Source of the DNA: Bacteroidota bacterium | GTDB lineage: Bacteria; Bacteroidota; Bacteroidia; Chitinophagales; Saprospiraceae | Direction of reading: 5' to 3' | Assembly: GCA_029567325.1 (NCBI GenBank) | Contig: JAKQLF010000083.1 | Span: 1 to 59,768, forward strand | Length of the DNA stretch: 59,768 nt | Part shown: one piece after another, positions 25,595 through 35,071 of the stretch | How the letters are laid out: every line of letters begins with the position of its first letter | How positions within the stretch are numbered: the first letter of the stretch is position 1 | The notes under the pieces: generated by a model | Told to the model about the DNA's origin: nothing | The model's input: only the letters and a program-made list of their open reading frames with translations | The model's database searches: none | Translations under genes and position numbers: made by a program

Positions 25595-27421
25595 TTGAAG
25601 TCAATCACATTCTCCCTGTTGCTTTTGTTTTTCTATTATTCTGGAAATGCACAGCTTTGTTCCGGTAATCTCGGCTCAAATATTTTTGATGATGGAAACT
25701 TTGGAATTGGTAACCAACCTGTTGTACTTACTGATCCAAATATAGCTCCTGGATACCGATATGTGACTGGTGTACCCAATGATGGACAATATGCCTTGGC
25801 TCATAATACAACTGATTTATCTGGGCTTTATCCTACTTGGTTAAATATTGGTGACCGCACAGATAAGGATGGATACATCATGGTTGTAAACGCTTCTTTC
25901 CAACCTGGAATATTTTATGAAAAAGAAATCGTAGGCCTTTGTCCTAACACCTTATACGAATTTTCTGCAGATGTCATCAATCTCATCAAAAGAGACATCA
26001 CCATGCATATTTTCCCCGACGTTGCTTTTTTATTGGACGGTAATGTGAAATTTACAACAGGTCCTGTACTTCAGACAGAGCAATGGATCAAAGCAGGTTT
26101 TTCTTTTACAACAGCCATGAACCAAAGTTCAGTGAAATTGACACTGCGAAACAATGCTGCCGGGGGCAATGGCAATGATTTGGCGCTTGATAATATTTCC
26201 TTCAGGGCATGCGGTCCTCGTAGTTTTGTAGCAATACAGGCAGGACAAACCATTTTCAAATGTAAAGACAGTCAACCCTTTAAATTGACAGCTGAGGTAG
26301 GTGCTACTAATCAATATGTTATATGGCAGACTTCATTGGACGGTTTTACATGGACCAATGTGACTCAAGGTCAGGTTTACGAAATAACACATGACCGTTT
26401 TACTCCGGGAAGTTATTACTATAGGTATCTTACTGCTGGGGATGAGTTCAATATTCAAAATGAAAAATGTAGAGTCATTTCTGATGCCGTTTTGGTAGAG
26501 GTGGTTAAGGATGTATACGAAAAATACGACACTATTTGCCTGGGTAATAAATACAGCTTTGCAGCAAAAAACCTGGATTCAATAGGGGATTATACGCATA
26601 CCTTTGTCTCTTCATTGGGTTGTGACAGTACAGTCAACCTTCATTTACATGTTGTAAATGCCAATGGTCTTCAAACCAATGCGCTTTTTGATGAGCCAAA
26701 ATGTTTTGGAACAGCAACTGGTAAAATTATAGACTTGCAATCATCGGGAGGCCATCCACCTTACATCACCAGCGTTATGAATGCAGAAAGTGTGACAGAA
26801 AATGATTTGGAAAAACTCAAAGAAGGTGTTTATGACATCAATATCAAAGACCGTCATGGTTGCTTTTCTAAAGAACAAATCGTGTTGACTGATCCACCAT
26901 TATTTGAAATCAAAAGTCTGTCAGACACTGTTGTTGAACTGGGCGAAAGCATCAAATTGAGTGTTTCTACCAATTACAGTCCAAAAGATATAAGTTGGGA
27001 TAGTCCAGATTTTTCCAGCAAAGAACTTGAACCTATTTATATACCGACCACCTCCAATATATTGAATCTCATTGCTTTCAATGCGAATGATTGCCGTGCT
27101 GGGGATACCATTTCCATCACTGTAAATCGAGATTACAGGATTTATTATCCGAATATTTTAAGCTTTGGTTCTTCTGATGGCAACGATGAGTTTTTCTTTA
27201 AATCTTTTAATAACATCATACAAAGCATTGTTGTCTTCGAGGTTTATGATCGATATGGAAACATTGTAGAAAAAGTAGACAACGTCAATCCTGAGTATAT
27301 TTGGCAAGGAAAGTCAAAAGCTAAACCAATCTTAACTGGTGTTTACCCATTCGTTGTCAAGCTTTTACTCATCAATGGTGAAATTATCAATAGAAGCGGC
27401 ACCATTACCATCGTTGATTAA
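25595..27421 (+). CDS. T9SS type B cargo protein (gliding-motility-type C-terminal domain)
   Basis: 608 aa starting at TTG 25595; no in-frame ATG gives a comparable signal peptide (MKSITFSLLLLFFYYSGNAQ). The N-terminal 190 residues resemble a carbohydrate-binding-like jelly roll (DDGNFGIGNQPVV...LALDNISFRACG). Ig-like segments follow, including a SprB-like repeat (KCFGTATGKIIDLQSSGG and KEGVYDINIKDRHGC, about 370-435). The last 90 residues (YYPNILSFGSSDGNDEF, VFEVYDRYGNIVEKV, GVYPFVVKLLLINGE) are a CHU_C type B sorting domain, so it is exported by the type IX system and probably surface-attached. Its 3' end overlaps the convergent enolase-superfamily gene by 4 bp. Confidence 0.88.
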   Translation: MKSITFSLLLLFFYYSGNAQLCSGNLGSNIFDDGNFGIGNQPVVLTDPNIAPGYRYVTGVPNDGQYALAHNTTDLSGLYPTWLNIGDRTDKDGYIMVVNASFQPGIFYEKEIVGLCPNTLYEFSADVINLIKRDITMHIFPDVAFLLDGNVKFTTGPVLQTEQWIKAGFSFTTAMNQSSVKLTLRNNAAGGNGNDLALDNISFRACGPRSFVAIQAGQTIFKCKDSQPFKLTAEVGATNQYVIWQTSLDGFTWTNVTQGQVYEITHDRFTPGSYYYRYLTAGDEFNIQNEKCRVISDAVLVEVVKDVYEKYDTICLGNKYSFAAKNLDSIGDYTHTFVSSLGCDSTVNLHLHVVNANGLQTNALFDEPKCFGTATGKIIDLQSSGGHPPYITSVMNAESVTENDLEKLKEGVYDINIKDRHGCFSKEQIVLTDPPLFEIKSLSDTVVELGESIKLSVSTNYSPKDISWDSPDFSSKELEPIYIPTTSNILNLIAFNANDCRAGDTISITVNRDYRIYYPNILSFGSSDGNDEFFFKSFNNIIQSIVVFEVYDRYGNIVEKVDNVNPEYIWQGKSKAKPILTGVYPFVVKLLLINGEIINRSGTITIVD

Positions 27422-28527
27422 TTCCTTATTTCAATTCGTTCGAAGCGTTTGAGAAAATCTGGGTCATAATCAGCACCATGACCCGGTGTATCGTCAACAG
27501 TTACTTCCCATTTTTCATTGTATGTCAGTCCACCTATGACTGGGTCTTCAGACAACATCAATGGTGAATCCAAATCATGGTAAATGATGTTGCTCCATAC
27601 ATAATCAAAATGAACCAAGGCAGAAATTCCAAGTCGCGACTCAGAGAAAGAACCAACTTGGCAGTACATATCTGCAGCTTCTGCTATACTGGCTATTTTC
27701 ATTGCATTGGCAATACCTCCGGACTTACCCAATTTGATATTAAACAGATCAGCTGCTTGATTTCTGATGACTCTCAAGGCATCTATGTGATTGAAAACAG
27801 CTTCGTCAGCCATGATGGGAATGGGACTCAACTGCGTTAATCTCGCTTGGTCATTGATGTTAGGTGCATGGATGGGTTCTTCGCAATGTTCAATATCGAG
27901 AGATTCCATGGCCAATAAAGCTTTTTTGGCATCGTAGTAGTTCCATCCTTGGTTTGCATCAATTCTCAAAATGATGTCATCCCCAACCGCTTTTCTGATG
28001 GCAAACATCCGATCGATGTCCTTTTGAGCGCCTTTCTCGCCCAACTTCACTTTTAAAATGGTAAAGCCTTGATCCACAAACTTTACTGCTTTTTCTACCA
28101 TCTTATCCAAGGGCAACAAACTCACCGTATTGTCGGTCATGATGGTTTTGTTTTTTGATCCTCCCAGATATTTATAAAGCGGTTTTCCTGCCTTTTTGGC
28201 ATTGAGATCGTACAAAGCCAAATCGAAAGCACACTTTACAGAAGCATTTCCTACGATCATTTTATTCATAAGCGCGATGTGATCATGAATGGTCTCTGGG
28301 TCTAAGCCTATAAGTGCGGCTGCCAAGTCCTTAGCAAAAGCAACCGTTCCGGCTTGTGTTTCACCATGAATAGATCTGTATGGGCAACACTCACCAACTC
28401 CATAAACCCCATCTTGATCATAAATTTTGATGATCGTCAAAGTTGCATGACTGATTGCCCCTTTTGAGATTACAAATGGGTCACTCAATTTTATTTGTGC
28501 GGGATAAATCTCTATTTTATCGATCAT
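27418..28527 (-). CDS. Mandelate racemase/muconate lactonizing enzyme family protein
   Basis: Enolase-superfamily enzyme of 369 aa. The capping domain (1-130) precedes a barrel with ILKVKLGEKG (KxK motif), LRIDANQGW (metal Asp), EHCEEPI (Glu), MADEAVF (Asp) and FNIKLGKSGG (opposing Lys). This arrangement defines the MLE subgroup, which includes dipeptide epimerases, o-succinylbenzoate synthase, N-succinylamino acid racemase and betaine epimerases. The C-terminal GSFSESRLGISALVHF and YHDLDSPLML are more like racemases acting on amino-acid derivatives, but I cannot name the substrate. It is last in a leftward run after a Nudix gene (30 bp gap). Confidence 0.82.
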   Translation of the reverse strand: MIDKIEIYPAQIKLSDPFVISKGAISHATLTIIKIYDQDGVYGVGECCPYRSIHGETQAGTVAFAKDLAAALIGLDPETIHDHIALMNKMIVGNASVKCAFDLALYDLNAKKAGKPLYKYLGGSKNKTIMTDNTVSLLPLDKMVEKAVKFVDQGFTILKVKLGEKGAQKDIDRMFAIRKAVGDDIILRIDANQGWNYYDAKKALLAMESLDIEHCEEPIHAPNINDQARLTQLSPIPIMADEAVFNHIDALRVIRNQAADLFNIKLGKSGGIANAMKIASIAEAADMYCQVGSFSESRLGISALVHFDYVWSNIIYHDLDSPLMLSEDPVIGGLTYNEKWEVTVDDTPGHGADYDPDFLKRFERIEIRN

Positions 28528-28557
28528 AATCTATCTATTTGGTATTCAGTTGTTTAG

Positions 28558-29019
28558 TTATGCCAGCTTAATGAGACTTGTCATGTCCATAGATGCATCA
28601 AAAGTCGCTTCATAAGCAAAAATATTTTTGGATAAAACGGCCTTGTAAATAGGTAAATCTGTGGGTGGTATGTCTAATTGATCCAAGTCTTGAGCAGAAA
28701 CCCAAACCAATTCTCCTTCATCACAATAAGGTGGGTCTGCCATGGGTATTTCATGTGCAAAAATGAAACTTATCCAGTTGTAATGATCTAATGGTGAAGA
28801 CTCTATGAGACTTCCATAATAAATCGGTGTATCAATTACAAAGCCCGTTTCTTCCAAAACTTCTCTGATTACAGCATCTTGAGCGGTTTCATAAGGCTCG
28901 ATTTTGCCTCCTACAGGTAAGAACTTTCCGATGTGTGGCGATTTATTTCGCTTTAAAAGCAAAAGGTGGTTGCCATTGGTCAATATGCAAGAGACAGCTG
29001 CTCTTTTTAGTCCATTCAT
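28558..29019 (-). CDS. Nudix hydrolase
   Basis: 153 aa. The Nudix box GGKIEPYETAQDAV followed by IREVLEETGF covers residues 37-60 and matches GX5EX7REUXEEXGU, giving the Mg-binding glutamates. The N-terminal RAAVSCILTNGNHLLLLKRN resembles MutT/8-oxo-dGTP-type enzymes, so sanitising oxidised nucleotides is likely, but Nudix substrates are hard to predict. It lies 6 bp after the rhodanese gene stop region and in the same direction as glpK-glpD, so it may share their transcript. Confidence 0.87.
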   Translation of the reverse strand: MNGLKRAAVSCILTNGNHLLLLKRNKSPHIGKFLPVGGKIEPYETAQDAVIREVLEETGFVIDTPIYYGSLIESSPLDHYNWISFIFAHEIPMADPPYCDEGELVWVSAQDLDQLDIPPTDLPIYKAVLSKNIFAYEATFDASMDMTSLIKLA

Positions 29020-29025
29020 TAAAAA

Positions 29026-29466
29026 TTATTGACCTGCAGCTTTATAATTATCATATCCTCCTACCAAATTACTTACTTTTTTTATTCCCATTGATTGCAT
29101 GACTGATTTTGCTTTTGCACTTCGACCGCCTACTTTGCAATAAACTACATATTCTTTTTCTGTGTCTAAAGCTTTGATTTTATCATTAAATGCGGGGTCG
29201 CTGATATTGATTTCTAGAGCATTTTCTATTTTACCCCCGGCGATTTCTTGGGGAGTCCTCACATCTATGACGACCAAGTCTTTGTTATTAGCCATCATAT
29301 CTTTTAATTCTGCAGGGCTAATACTTTCTTTGAATGATGGTGTTTGAGATTCAACAGCAGCAACTGGTTCTGACGCAGGTGCAGCTACAGACTGTTCACT
29401 TTTTTGGGCACAACTAGTTATGGAAATAAAAAGTGCCAAAACGGCGAAAATTGAAAATCTTTTCAT
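29026..29466 (-). CDS. Rhodanese-like lipoprotein
   Basis: 146 aa. The N-terminus MKRFSIFAVLALFISITSC is a lipoprotein signal with Cys19, followed by a low-complexity Ala/Pro/Glu linker and one rhodanese domain (about 48-146). The active loop is VVYCKVGGRSAKA with the persulfide cysteine at residue 110, and the DVRTPQEIAGG block is present. Single-domain periplasmic rhodaneses move sulfane sulfur, but physiological acceptors are unknown. glpD begins 12 bp upstream on the same strand. Confidence 0.88.
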   Translation of the reverse strand: MKRFSIFAVLALFISITSCAQKSEQSVAAPASEPVAAVESQTPSFKESISPAELKDMMANNKDLVVIDVRTPQEIAGGKIENALEINISDPAFNDKIKALDTEKEYVVYCKVGGRSAKAKSVMQSMGIKKVSNLVGGYDNYKAAGQ

Positions 29467-29477
29467 GTTGAATTTTT

Positions 29478-30953
29478 TTAATATGAATTAGCAAGATGTA
29501 AAAATTGGTTCTTTTGATTGATTTTCCAAGTAACATCTTTGTTTTTTATGATGGCAATGCGGTTTATCATCTCATCTGCAATCTCCAAGGTGGCATTTTT
29601 GTTGATAAAAAGACACCTTGTCCTCCTTGCTAAAAGATCCTCAACTGATTCAACCAATTCATTTTCAATGGCATAGTCAAAAAAATCAGAAGAATAGGGG
29701 AGTAGATTGTGTAATGGTTTACCCAAGTTTTTATTTAGTGGTGGTATGATGGGCAGGTTTTCAGAGTTTGATTTTTTAGCACTCCATTGCAAGTCCTTGA
29801 TGAGGAAATCGATGGTATCTTGGCCCATCTTTCTGAAGGTTGTCCATTTTCCACCCAACAAACTGTAAAACCCACTTTTACTTTTAACAATCTTATGCTT
29901 TCTAGAAATATCTTTAGAATTTTCTTGATCTTCCATTGAAGAAACCAATGGTCTTAAACCAGAGTATTTTGAAATGATGTCATTTACCGTTGGTGCGTTT
30001 TCAAAATAAGCTGCAGCATTATGGAGCATAAAGGTGATCTCCTCATCTGAAACAACTGGATCAAAACTTTTATCCTTTGTTGCAATGTCTGTGGTTCCGA
30101 TGATGCTTACTCCATGCCAAGGAATGATGAATAATACACGGCCATCACTTGTTTTTGGAATCATGATCGCAACGTCTGAAGATAGAAATTTTTTATCAAT
30201 GATGAGGTGAGATCCTTTAGCTGGAGTGATAGAGAAATTTTTCTCAACGCCTGATTTATCAATGATGTCGTCTGCATGCACACCAGCAGCATTCACGATA
30301 CACTTGGTTTGGATAGTATAATCCTGTCCAGTCAAATGATCTGTCAAGTGAATATTTGATATTCCGGATTCATCTACATGATAACCTTCAAATGAAGTGT
30401 AATTGAGACAAAATCCGCCTGCTTGTATGATGGTATGCACGAGATCAATGCATAATCTGGCATCATCAAATTGTCCATCAAAGTAGGAAATGCCACCTTT
30501 TAAACCTTCTTTTTTAAGATTTGGTAAGAGGGCTAAGGTCTCTTTTTTACTCAACATCTTACTATCGCCCAAAGAAGACTTAAAAGAAAGCAAATCGTAA
30601 AATTTGAGTCCCATGAGGTAATAATAACCCTGCCAACGATCGTAAAATGGTATGATAAATTCCTGGGTTCTGGCTAAATGTGGAGCATTTTTTAAAATAG
30701 TTTTTCGTTCATGTAATGCTTCAATAACCAAACTGATATCGCCCTGAGCAAGATACCTGACACCTCCATGCAACAATTTAGTAGCCTTGGAAGAAGTACC
30801 TTTCCCAAAATCATATTTTTCAACTAAAAGCACGGACAGACCCCTTGAAACTGCATCGAGCGCAGTTCCCAATCCACTAGCACCTCCTCCAATCACAACA
30901 ATATCAAAGATGTCTTTCTTTTTTACCTCGTGAATAATGGATTGTCTCTCCAT
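29478..30953 (-). CDS. glpD: Glycerol-3-phosphate dehydrogenase (FAD-dependent)
   Basis: 491 aa flavoprotein that oxidises glycerol 3-phosphate to dihydroxyacetone phosphate and passes electrons to the respiratory quinone pool. FAD-binding VVIGGGASGLGTALDAVSRG starts near residue 19; further blocks are KGTSSKATKLLHGGVRYL, VNAAGVHADDI, RVLFIIPWHGVSIIGTTD and LGGKWTTFRKMGQDT. The C-terminal domain is short, ending soon after the RCLFINKNATLEIADE helix region. It lies directly downstream of glpK (32 bp), so both form a glycerol catabolic unit; no glpF facilitator is in the window. Confidence 0.94.
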   Translation of the reverse strand: MERQSIIHEVKKKDIFDIVVIGGGASGLGTALDAVSRGLSVLLVEKYDFGKGTSSKATKLLHGGVRYLAQGDISLVIEALHERKTILKNAPHLARTQEFIIPFYDRWQGYYYLMGLKFYDLLSFKSSLGDSKMLSKKETLALLPNLKKEGLKGGISYFDGQFDDARLCIDLVHTIIQAGGFCLNYTSFEGYHVDESGISNIHLTDHLTGQDYTIQTKCIVNAAGVHADDIIDKSGVEKNFSITPAKGSHLIIDKKFLSSDVAIMIPKTSDGRVLFIIPWHGVSIIGTTDIATKDKSFDPVVSDEEITFMLHNAAAYFENAPTVNDIISKYSGLRPLVSSMEDQENSKDISRKHKIVKSKSGFYSLLGGKWTTFRKMGQDTIDFLIKDLQWSAKKSNSENLPIIPPLNKNLGKPLHNLLPYSSDFFDYAIENELVESVEDLLARRTRCLFINKNATLEIADEMINRIAIIKNKDVTWKINQKNQFLHLANSY

Positions 30954-30985
30954 ACTTTAACCAATGCTTTAATTATTTTTTGAAA

Positions 30986-32488
30986 TCAACTTATTTGATC
31001 AATCCAATTTTTTGACCTTTCAATGGCCTTCCTCCATTGTATCTTCAACGTATCATATTCTTGAATGTTTACAGGGTACACGGATTGATCGGTTTGCCAC
31101 AAACTTGTGATTTCTTCCAATTCGCTCCAAAAGTTGCAATACAAACCAGCAAGTAGTGCTGCACCCAATGCAGTTGATTCCAAAATTTTTGGCACTACAA
31201 TTTCTTTATTTGAAATTCCAGCTTGCATTTTAAGCAACAACTTGTTTTGAATAGCTCCTCCGTCCACTTTTATGGATGGTATGGGCGCTTGAAGATCTTG
31301 TTCCATTGCTGTGATCAAATCATTGACTTGCAAGGCTATAGATTCAAGCGCAGCTCTGATGATGTGTGCATCGGTAGTGTCTCTGGTGATTCCTATGATC
31401 ATTCCACGAGCATATTGATCCCAATGCGGTGCCCCAAGTCCAGTTAATGCTGGAACAAACACCACACCATTGCTGTCTTTAACACTCGCAGCTTTCTCCT
31501 CGGAGCCCGCAGAGTCACCAATAATTTTCAAGCCATCTCTCAGCCAACTGATCACAGCTCCACCTACAAAAACACTTCCTTCCATGGCATAAACTGCTGG
31601 TTGTCCGGTCAATTGCCATCCAATAGTGGAGAGTAATTGATTATTTGAACGCACAACTTGATTGCCAGTGTTGGTCATCATGAAACAACCTGTGCCATAA
31701 GTAACCTTGGTTGCGCCTTGCCCCAAACAATTTTGGCCAAATAAAGCTGCCTGTTGATCTCCAGCCACACCATAAATCGGGATTTGATGCCCACCAATTG
31801 TGGCAAATCCATAGTTTGCATTGCTTGGTAAAACTTGTGGTAAAATCTGGATAGGTAAGTCAAAATAATCCAGAAGTTCTTGGTCCCAAATCAATTGATG
31901 AATATTGAATAACATGGTCCGAGAAGCGTTGGTCACGTCTGTGTAATGGCATAGTCCATTGGTCAATTTATATATCAACCAACTATCCACCGTTCCAAAT
32001 TTCACTGATCCATTATTGGCTTTTTCTCTTAAACCAGGAACATGATCGAGCAACCACTTCAATTTTGAAGCAGAGAAATAGGCATCTACAATCAGCCCTG
32101 TTTTATTGGCAATTTTGTCTGCAAAGGAAGTCGCTTTTATTTTACTGCACTCATCGGCAGTACGTCGATCTTGCCAAACAATTGCATGATGAACGGGATT
32201 ACCGGTTTCTGTATCCCAAACAATGGTGGTTTCCCGTTGATTCGTTATACCAATGGCCGCTATCTCTTGAATGTCAATGTTACTTTTGGAAATGCAATCA
32301 TCAATGACTTGTTTTTGTGTATGCCATATTTCCAAGGCATCGTGTTCTACCCAACCTTCATTGGGATAGTATTGTTTGAACTCTTTCTGCGCGACTCCAA
32401 CAATATTGGTATTGTGGTCAAAGATTAATGCACGTGAACTAGAGGTACCTTGATCTATGGAAAGGATATATTTTTTTTGAATGGCCAT
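30986..32488 (-). CDS. glpK: Glycerol kinase
   Basis: 500 aa from ATG 32488; the frame opens at 32512, but the inner start gives MAIQKKYILSIDQGTSSSRA, the canonical beginning. FGGY-family kinase that phosphorylates glycerol with ATP in the cytoplasm. Clear blocks: DQGTSSSRALIFDH, GITNQRETTIVWD, AIVWQDRRTAD, GVAGDQQAALFGQ, KVTYGTGCFMMTNTG, GAPHWDQYARGMIIGITR and KVDGGAIQNKLLLKMQA. First gene of the leftward cluster with glpD. Confidence 0.96.
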   Translation of the reverse strand: MAIQKKYILSIDQGTSSSRALIFDHNTNIVGVAQKEFKQYYPNEGWVEHDALEIWHTQKQVIDDCISKSNIDIQEIAAIGITNQRETTIVWDTETGNPVHHAIVWQDRRTADECSKIKATSFADKIANKTGLIVDAYFSASKLKWLLDHVPGLREKANNGSVKFGTVDSWLIYKLTNGLCHYTDVTNASRTMLFNIHQLIWDQELLDYFDLPIQILPQVLPSNANYGFATIGGHQIPIYGVAGDQQAALFGQNCLGQGATKVTYGTGCFMMTNTGNQVVRSNNQLLSTIGWQLTGQPAVYAMEGSVFVGGAVISWLRDGLKIIGDSAGSEEKAASVKDSNGVVFVPALTGLGAPHWDQYARGMIIGITRDTTDAHIIRAALESIALQVNDLITAMEQDLQAPIPSIKVDGGAIQNKLLLKMQAGISNKEIVVPKILESTALGAALLAGLYCNFWSELEEITSLWQTDQSVYPVNIQEYDTLKIQWRKAIERSKNWIDQIS

Positions 32489-32678
32489 AAAGCATTGAAT
32501 TTGTGACACCAATATAATGCAGATAATGGAGAAATTAAACCGGCATGACCTAGAACATTAAAAGATATTTATAAGTGATGTTTATGGACCAATTTTTTTA
32601 AGTTTTGAATTCAAGTTCACATATTAAAAGAATATTGTATTTATTTTTAGCTTTGTGCGAAGACAATAGTGGTAAAAC

Positions 32679-33542
32679 ATGAAATTTAGAGGGTCTACCA
32701 AAAAAGCGTCTATTAATTACGCCGTATTTTCAAGCACGATAGTTCTTATTCTTGTGGGGCTATTCCTATTACTATTCTTGCATATCAATTCAATTACCAA
32801 TATTCTTAAGGAAAGAATCAATATTTTAGTCGAATTAAATAGTAGTGTAGACAAGGCCACTGCTATCGGATTGGTGAAAACCATTGCCAAATATGAAAGT
32901 GTGTTGCCAGAGTCTGTGGTATACATTCCTAAAGGTGAGGCATACAAAGTAATGGATCAATCCATGAAAGGAGATACTGCTGGTATAGGTAATCCATATA
33001 AGGACATGATAGTTTACAACATCAGGTCTACGCACTATTCGGAAGAAACGCTCAAAACGGTTGCTGATAAGATTGCCACTTTAGCTGGTGTGAAAGAAGT
33101 GTTTTATGAAAACGTCCTCATTGATAACATAAAAGCCAACCTCAAAAAAATATCTTTTGGTATATTCATCGTCTCTATCATTTTTGTGGTTTTGGCAATC
33201 ATCATCATTTATAATACAGTGAATTTGAGCTTGTATGCAGACAGATTCGAAATCAAAACCATGGAAATCATTGGCGCAAGGGATGGATTTATCAGGCAGC
33301 CATACATCAAACTAGCGGGCAATATCGCTATCAGATCGTTTTTATTGGCAGCAACGGTGATTTTTTCCATTTTACTGGCGGCTTGGCAATATTTAGATGG
33401 CATGAAAGATGTCATCAATTGGTTTACTGTAGGATCTGTGTTTTTAGTCTTGTTTTTGTTTGCATTGATCATTACGGTTTCATCCACCATCAGAATCGTA
33501 AACAAGTATTTGTTTAAAGATGTTGGACAGCTTTATGAATAA
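32679..33542 (+). CDS. ftsX: Cell division protein FtsX
   Basis: 287 aa membrane protein with one N-terminal helix (about 18-38), an extracytoplasmic domain (about 45-165) and three C-terminal helices, the FtsX topology. The cytosolic loop LYADRFEIKTMEIIGARDGFI is the diagnostic block. With FtsE it regulates peptidoglycan hydrolases during division. The FtsE partner is not adjacent; the ABC ATPase at 3270-3929 is of the same branch and might serve, but this cannot be told from sequence. A TAGCTTTG box at 32648-32655, 23 nt before the ATG, is the likely -7 element. Confidence 0.88.
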   Translation: MKFRGSTKKASINYAVFSSTIVLILVGLFLLLFLHINSITNILKERINILVELNSSVDKATAIGLVKTIAKYESVLPESVVYIPKGEAYKVMDQSMKGDTAGIGNPYKDMIVYNIRSTHYSEETLKTVADKIATLAGVKEVFYENVLIDNIKANLKKISFGIFIVSIIFVVLAIIIIYNTVNLSLYADRFEIKTMEIIGARDGFIRQPYIKLAGNIAIRSFLLAATVIFSILLAAWQYLDGMKDVINWFTVGSVFLVLFLFALIITVSSTIRIVNKYLFKDVGQLYE

Positions 33543-33563
33543 AGTCGGCTAAGGTTTTCACTC

Positions 33564-34145
33564 TTACTTATCCAAAAAAGCCAATAATTCTCTGTATAAA
33601 CGCTGCACTGGTAAACCCATGATATTGGAATAACTTCCTTCTATTTTCTTTACACCGACGAAACCAATCCAATCTTGGATGCCATAACTACCTGCTTTAT
33701 CAAAAGGTTGACATTCGTCTACGTATCGCTCGATCAGGGACGGAGATAGCTCGTCAAAAAGTACTTTACTGGTTTCTACGAATACTTCAACTATGCCATT
33801 TTTAGAAATTGCCATACCTGTTTGCACGAAATGCCACTTGCCACTGAGTTTTTGTAACATTTGGCATGCATGTGTTTTGTCCTCAGGTTTGTTTAAGATT
33901 TCATTGTCCACAATGACCACGCTGTCGGCTGTAATGAGCACTTGGTTTGGTGGTAAATAGGGTAGAATGGCCTTGGCTTTTTTCTCAGCTAAGAAAGCCG
34001 CAACTTGAAATACATCTTGTACTTCATCAAAAGATTCATCTACATTTAATGTGAAAATGGTGAATTTTGGAACAATCATGGAAAGCAGTTCCTTTCTTCT
34101 CGGTGATTTCGAACCCAATACTATCTCAACAGAGGAATCAACCAT
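33564..34145 (-). CDS. maf: Maf-like nucleotide pyrophosphatase
   Basis: 193 aa from ATG 34145 (the frame extends ten codons further, which would deepen the overlap with the upstream gene). Maf/YhdE family: IVLGSKSPRRKELLSMI (the SxSPRR signature), DESFDEVQDVFQVAAFLAEKKA, LITADSVVIVDNEILNKP and AGSYGIQDWIGFVGVKKIEGSYSNIMGLPV. Family members hydrolyse dTTP/UTP or modified nucleotides. Its start overlaps the stop of the UbiA-like gene by 8 bp (ATGGTTGA), indicating translational coupling. Last gene of the fdx-iscX-kdsC operon. Confidence 0.92.
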   Translation of the reverse strand: MVDSSVEIVLGSKSPRRKELLSMIVPKFTIFTLNVDESFDEVQDVFQVAAFLAEKKAKAILPYLPPNQVLITADSVVIVDNEILNKPEDKTHACQMLQKLSGKWHFVQTGMAISKNGIVEVFVETSKVLFDELSPSLIERYVDECQPFDKAGSYGIQDWIGFVGVKKIEGSYSNIMGLPVQRLYRELLAFLDK

Positions 34146-35067
34146 GGATGATGATTTGAATGAAAATGAATGCATAAATCAACCCTGATAATAAAACCAT
34201 CTTGTAAAATCTGCTGATAGCTCCAAATTGTTTTTTGTTTTCTGCTTTGTACAGTTTGAAAATGGATAAACCTATGGGAGCCATCACAAATAGCACAAAG
34301 TAGATATTTGCTCTGAAATCACTTACATGCAAACTCTTTCTAAACCAAGCCATCAAGATGAGCAGCATGACCAAAATGACCCCAGTTATCAGTTTTTTTG
34401 TTTTTGGAATGCCATATAAAACCGGAAATGTCTTACTTCCTACTATTTTATCTCCTTCAAAGTCTTCTACGTCTTTTACGAGTTCTCTGATGAGGTTACC
34501 AAAAAATGAAAAAATACCAAATCCTATCAATATTGTTCGTGCATTTTGAATGGCAACATGATTGTTTGACATTAACTGAGGTTCACAAATCAAAAGCACC
34601 CAGACAACAAATCCAGTAAAGATTGCCACAAAGAAATTGCCAATCACTGGAAAATGTTTAAATATTTTACTATACCAATACAACAACATGGTTACCAAAG
34701 GATAAATAAAAACGAGTTCCAATTTTTGAATGGAAAGTCCTATGTAAATGGCCAAACAAAACCCAAGAATGGTGATGACGCCATAATATATCCAAGCTTT
34801 TGGCAACGGAATATCATTGTTGATGAATGTTTTTTGAGGTTTATTGATCTTATCGGTTTGGAGGTCCAAAATATCGTTGATCAAATTTCCAGCCGCAACT
34901 ATGCACAAGGTACAAAGAATAAACAGCGGAAATAAAATATCAGTTAATTGTGGATGGACACCAGCCTTTTCCAAACTAGGTGTGATCAAGAAATAATAAA
35001 AAAATAAGTGAGTGAGCGCTACGATGCCCAAATTTATTGGTCTTAATATTTTTAGATAAGACACCAT
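34138..35067 (-). CDS. UbiA-family prenyltransferase (geranylgeranylglycerol-phosphate geranylgeranyltransferase-like)
   Basis: 309 aa from ATG 35067; a TTG four codons upstream would overlap the kdsC-like gene. Polytopic membrane enzyme with about eight helices and both Asp-rich motifs: NLINDILDLQTDKINKP (NDxxDxxxDxxNxP) and DVEDFEGDKIVGSKTFP. Bacteroidota proteins like this are usually annotated as geranylgeranylglycerol-phosphate transferases, an annotation borrowed from archaeal lipids; the real acceptor, possibly a quinone-type or heme-type ring, is not established here. Tightly coupled to genes on both sides. Confidence 0.83.
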   Translation of the reverse strand: MVSYLKILRPINLGIVALTHLFFYYFLITPSLEKAGVHPQLTDILFPLFILCTLCIVAAGNLINDILDLQTDKINKPQKTFINNDIPLPKAWIYYGVITILGFCLAIYIGLSIQKLELVFIYPLVTMLLYWYSKIFKHFPVIGNFFVAIFTGFVVWVLLICEPQLMSNNHVAIQNARTILIGFGIFSFFGNLIRELVKDVEDFEGDKIVGSKTFPVLYGIPKTKKLITGVILVMLLILMAWFRKSLHVSDFRANIYFVLFVMAPIGLSIFKLYKAENKKQFGAISRFYKMVLLSGLIYAFIFIQIIIHG

Positions 35068-35071
35068 GATT

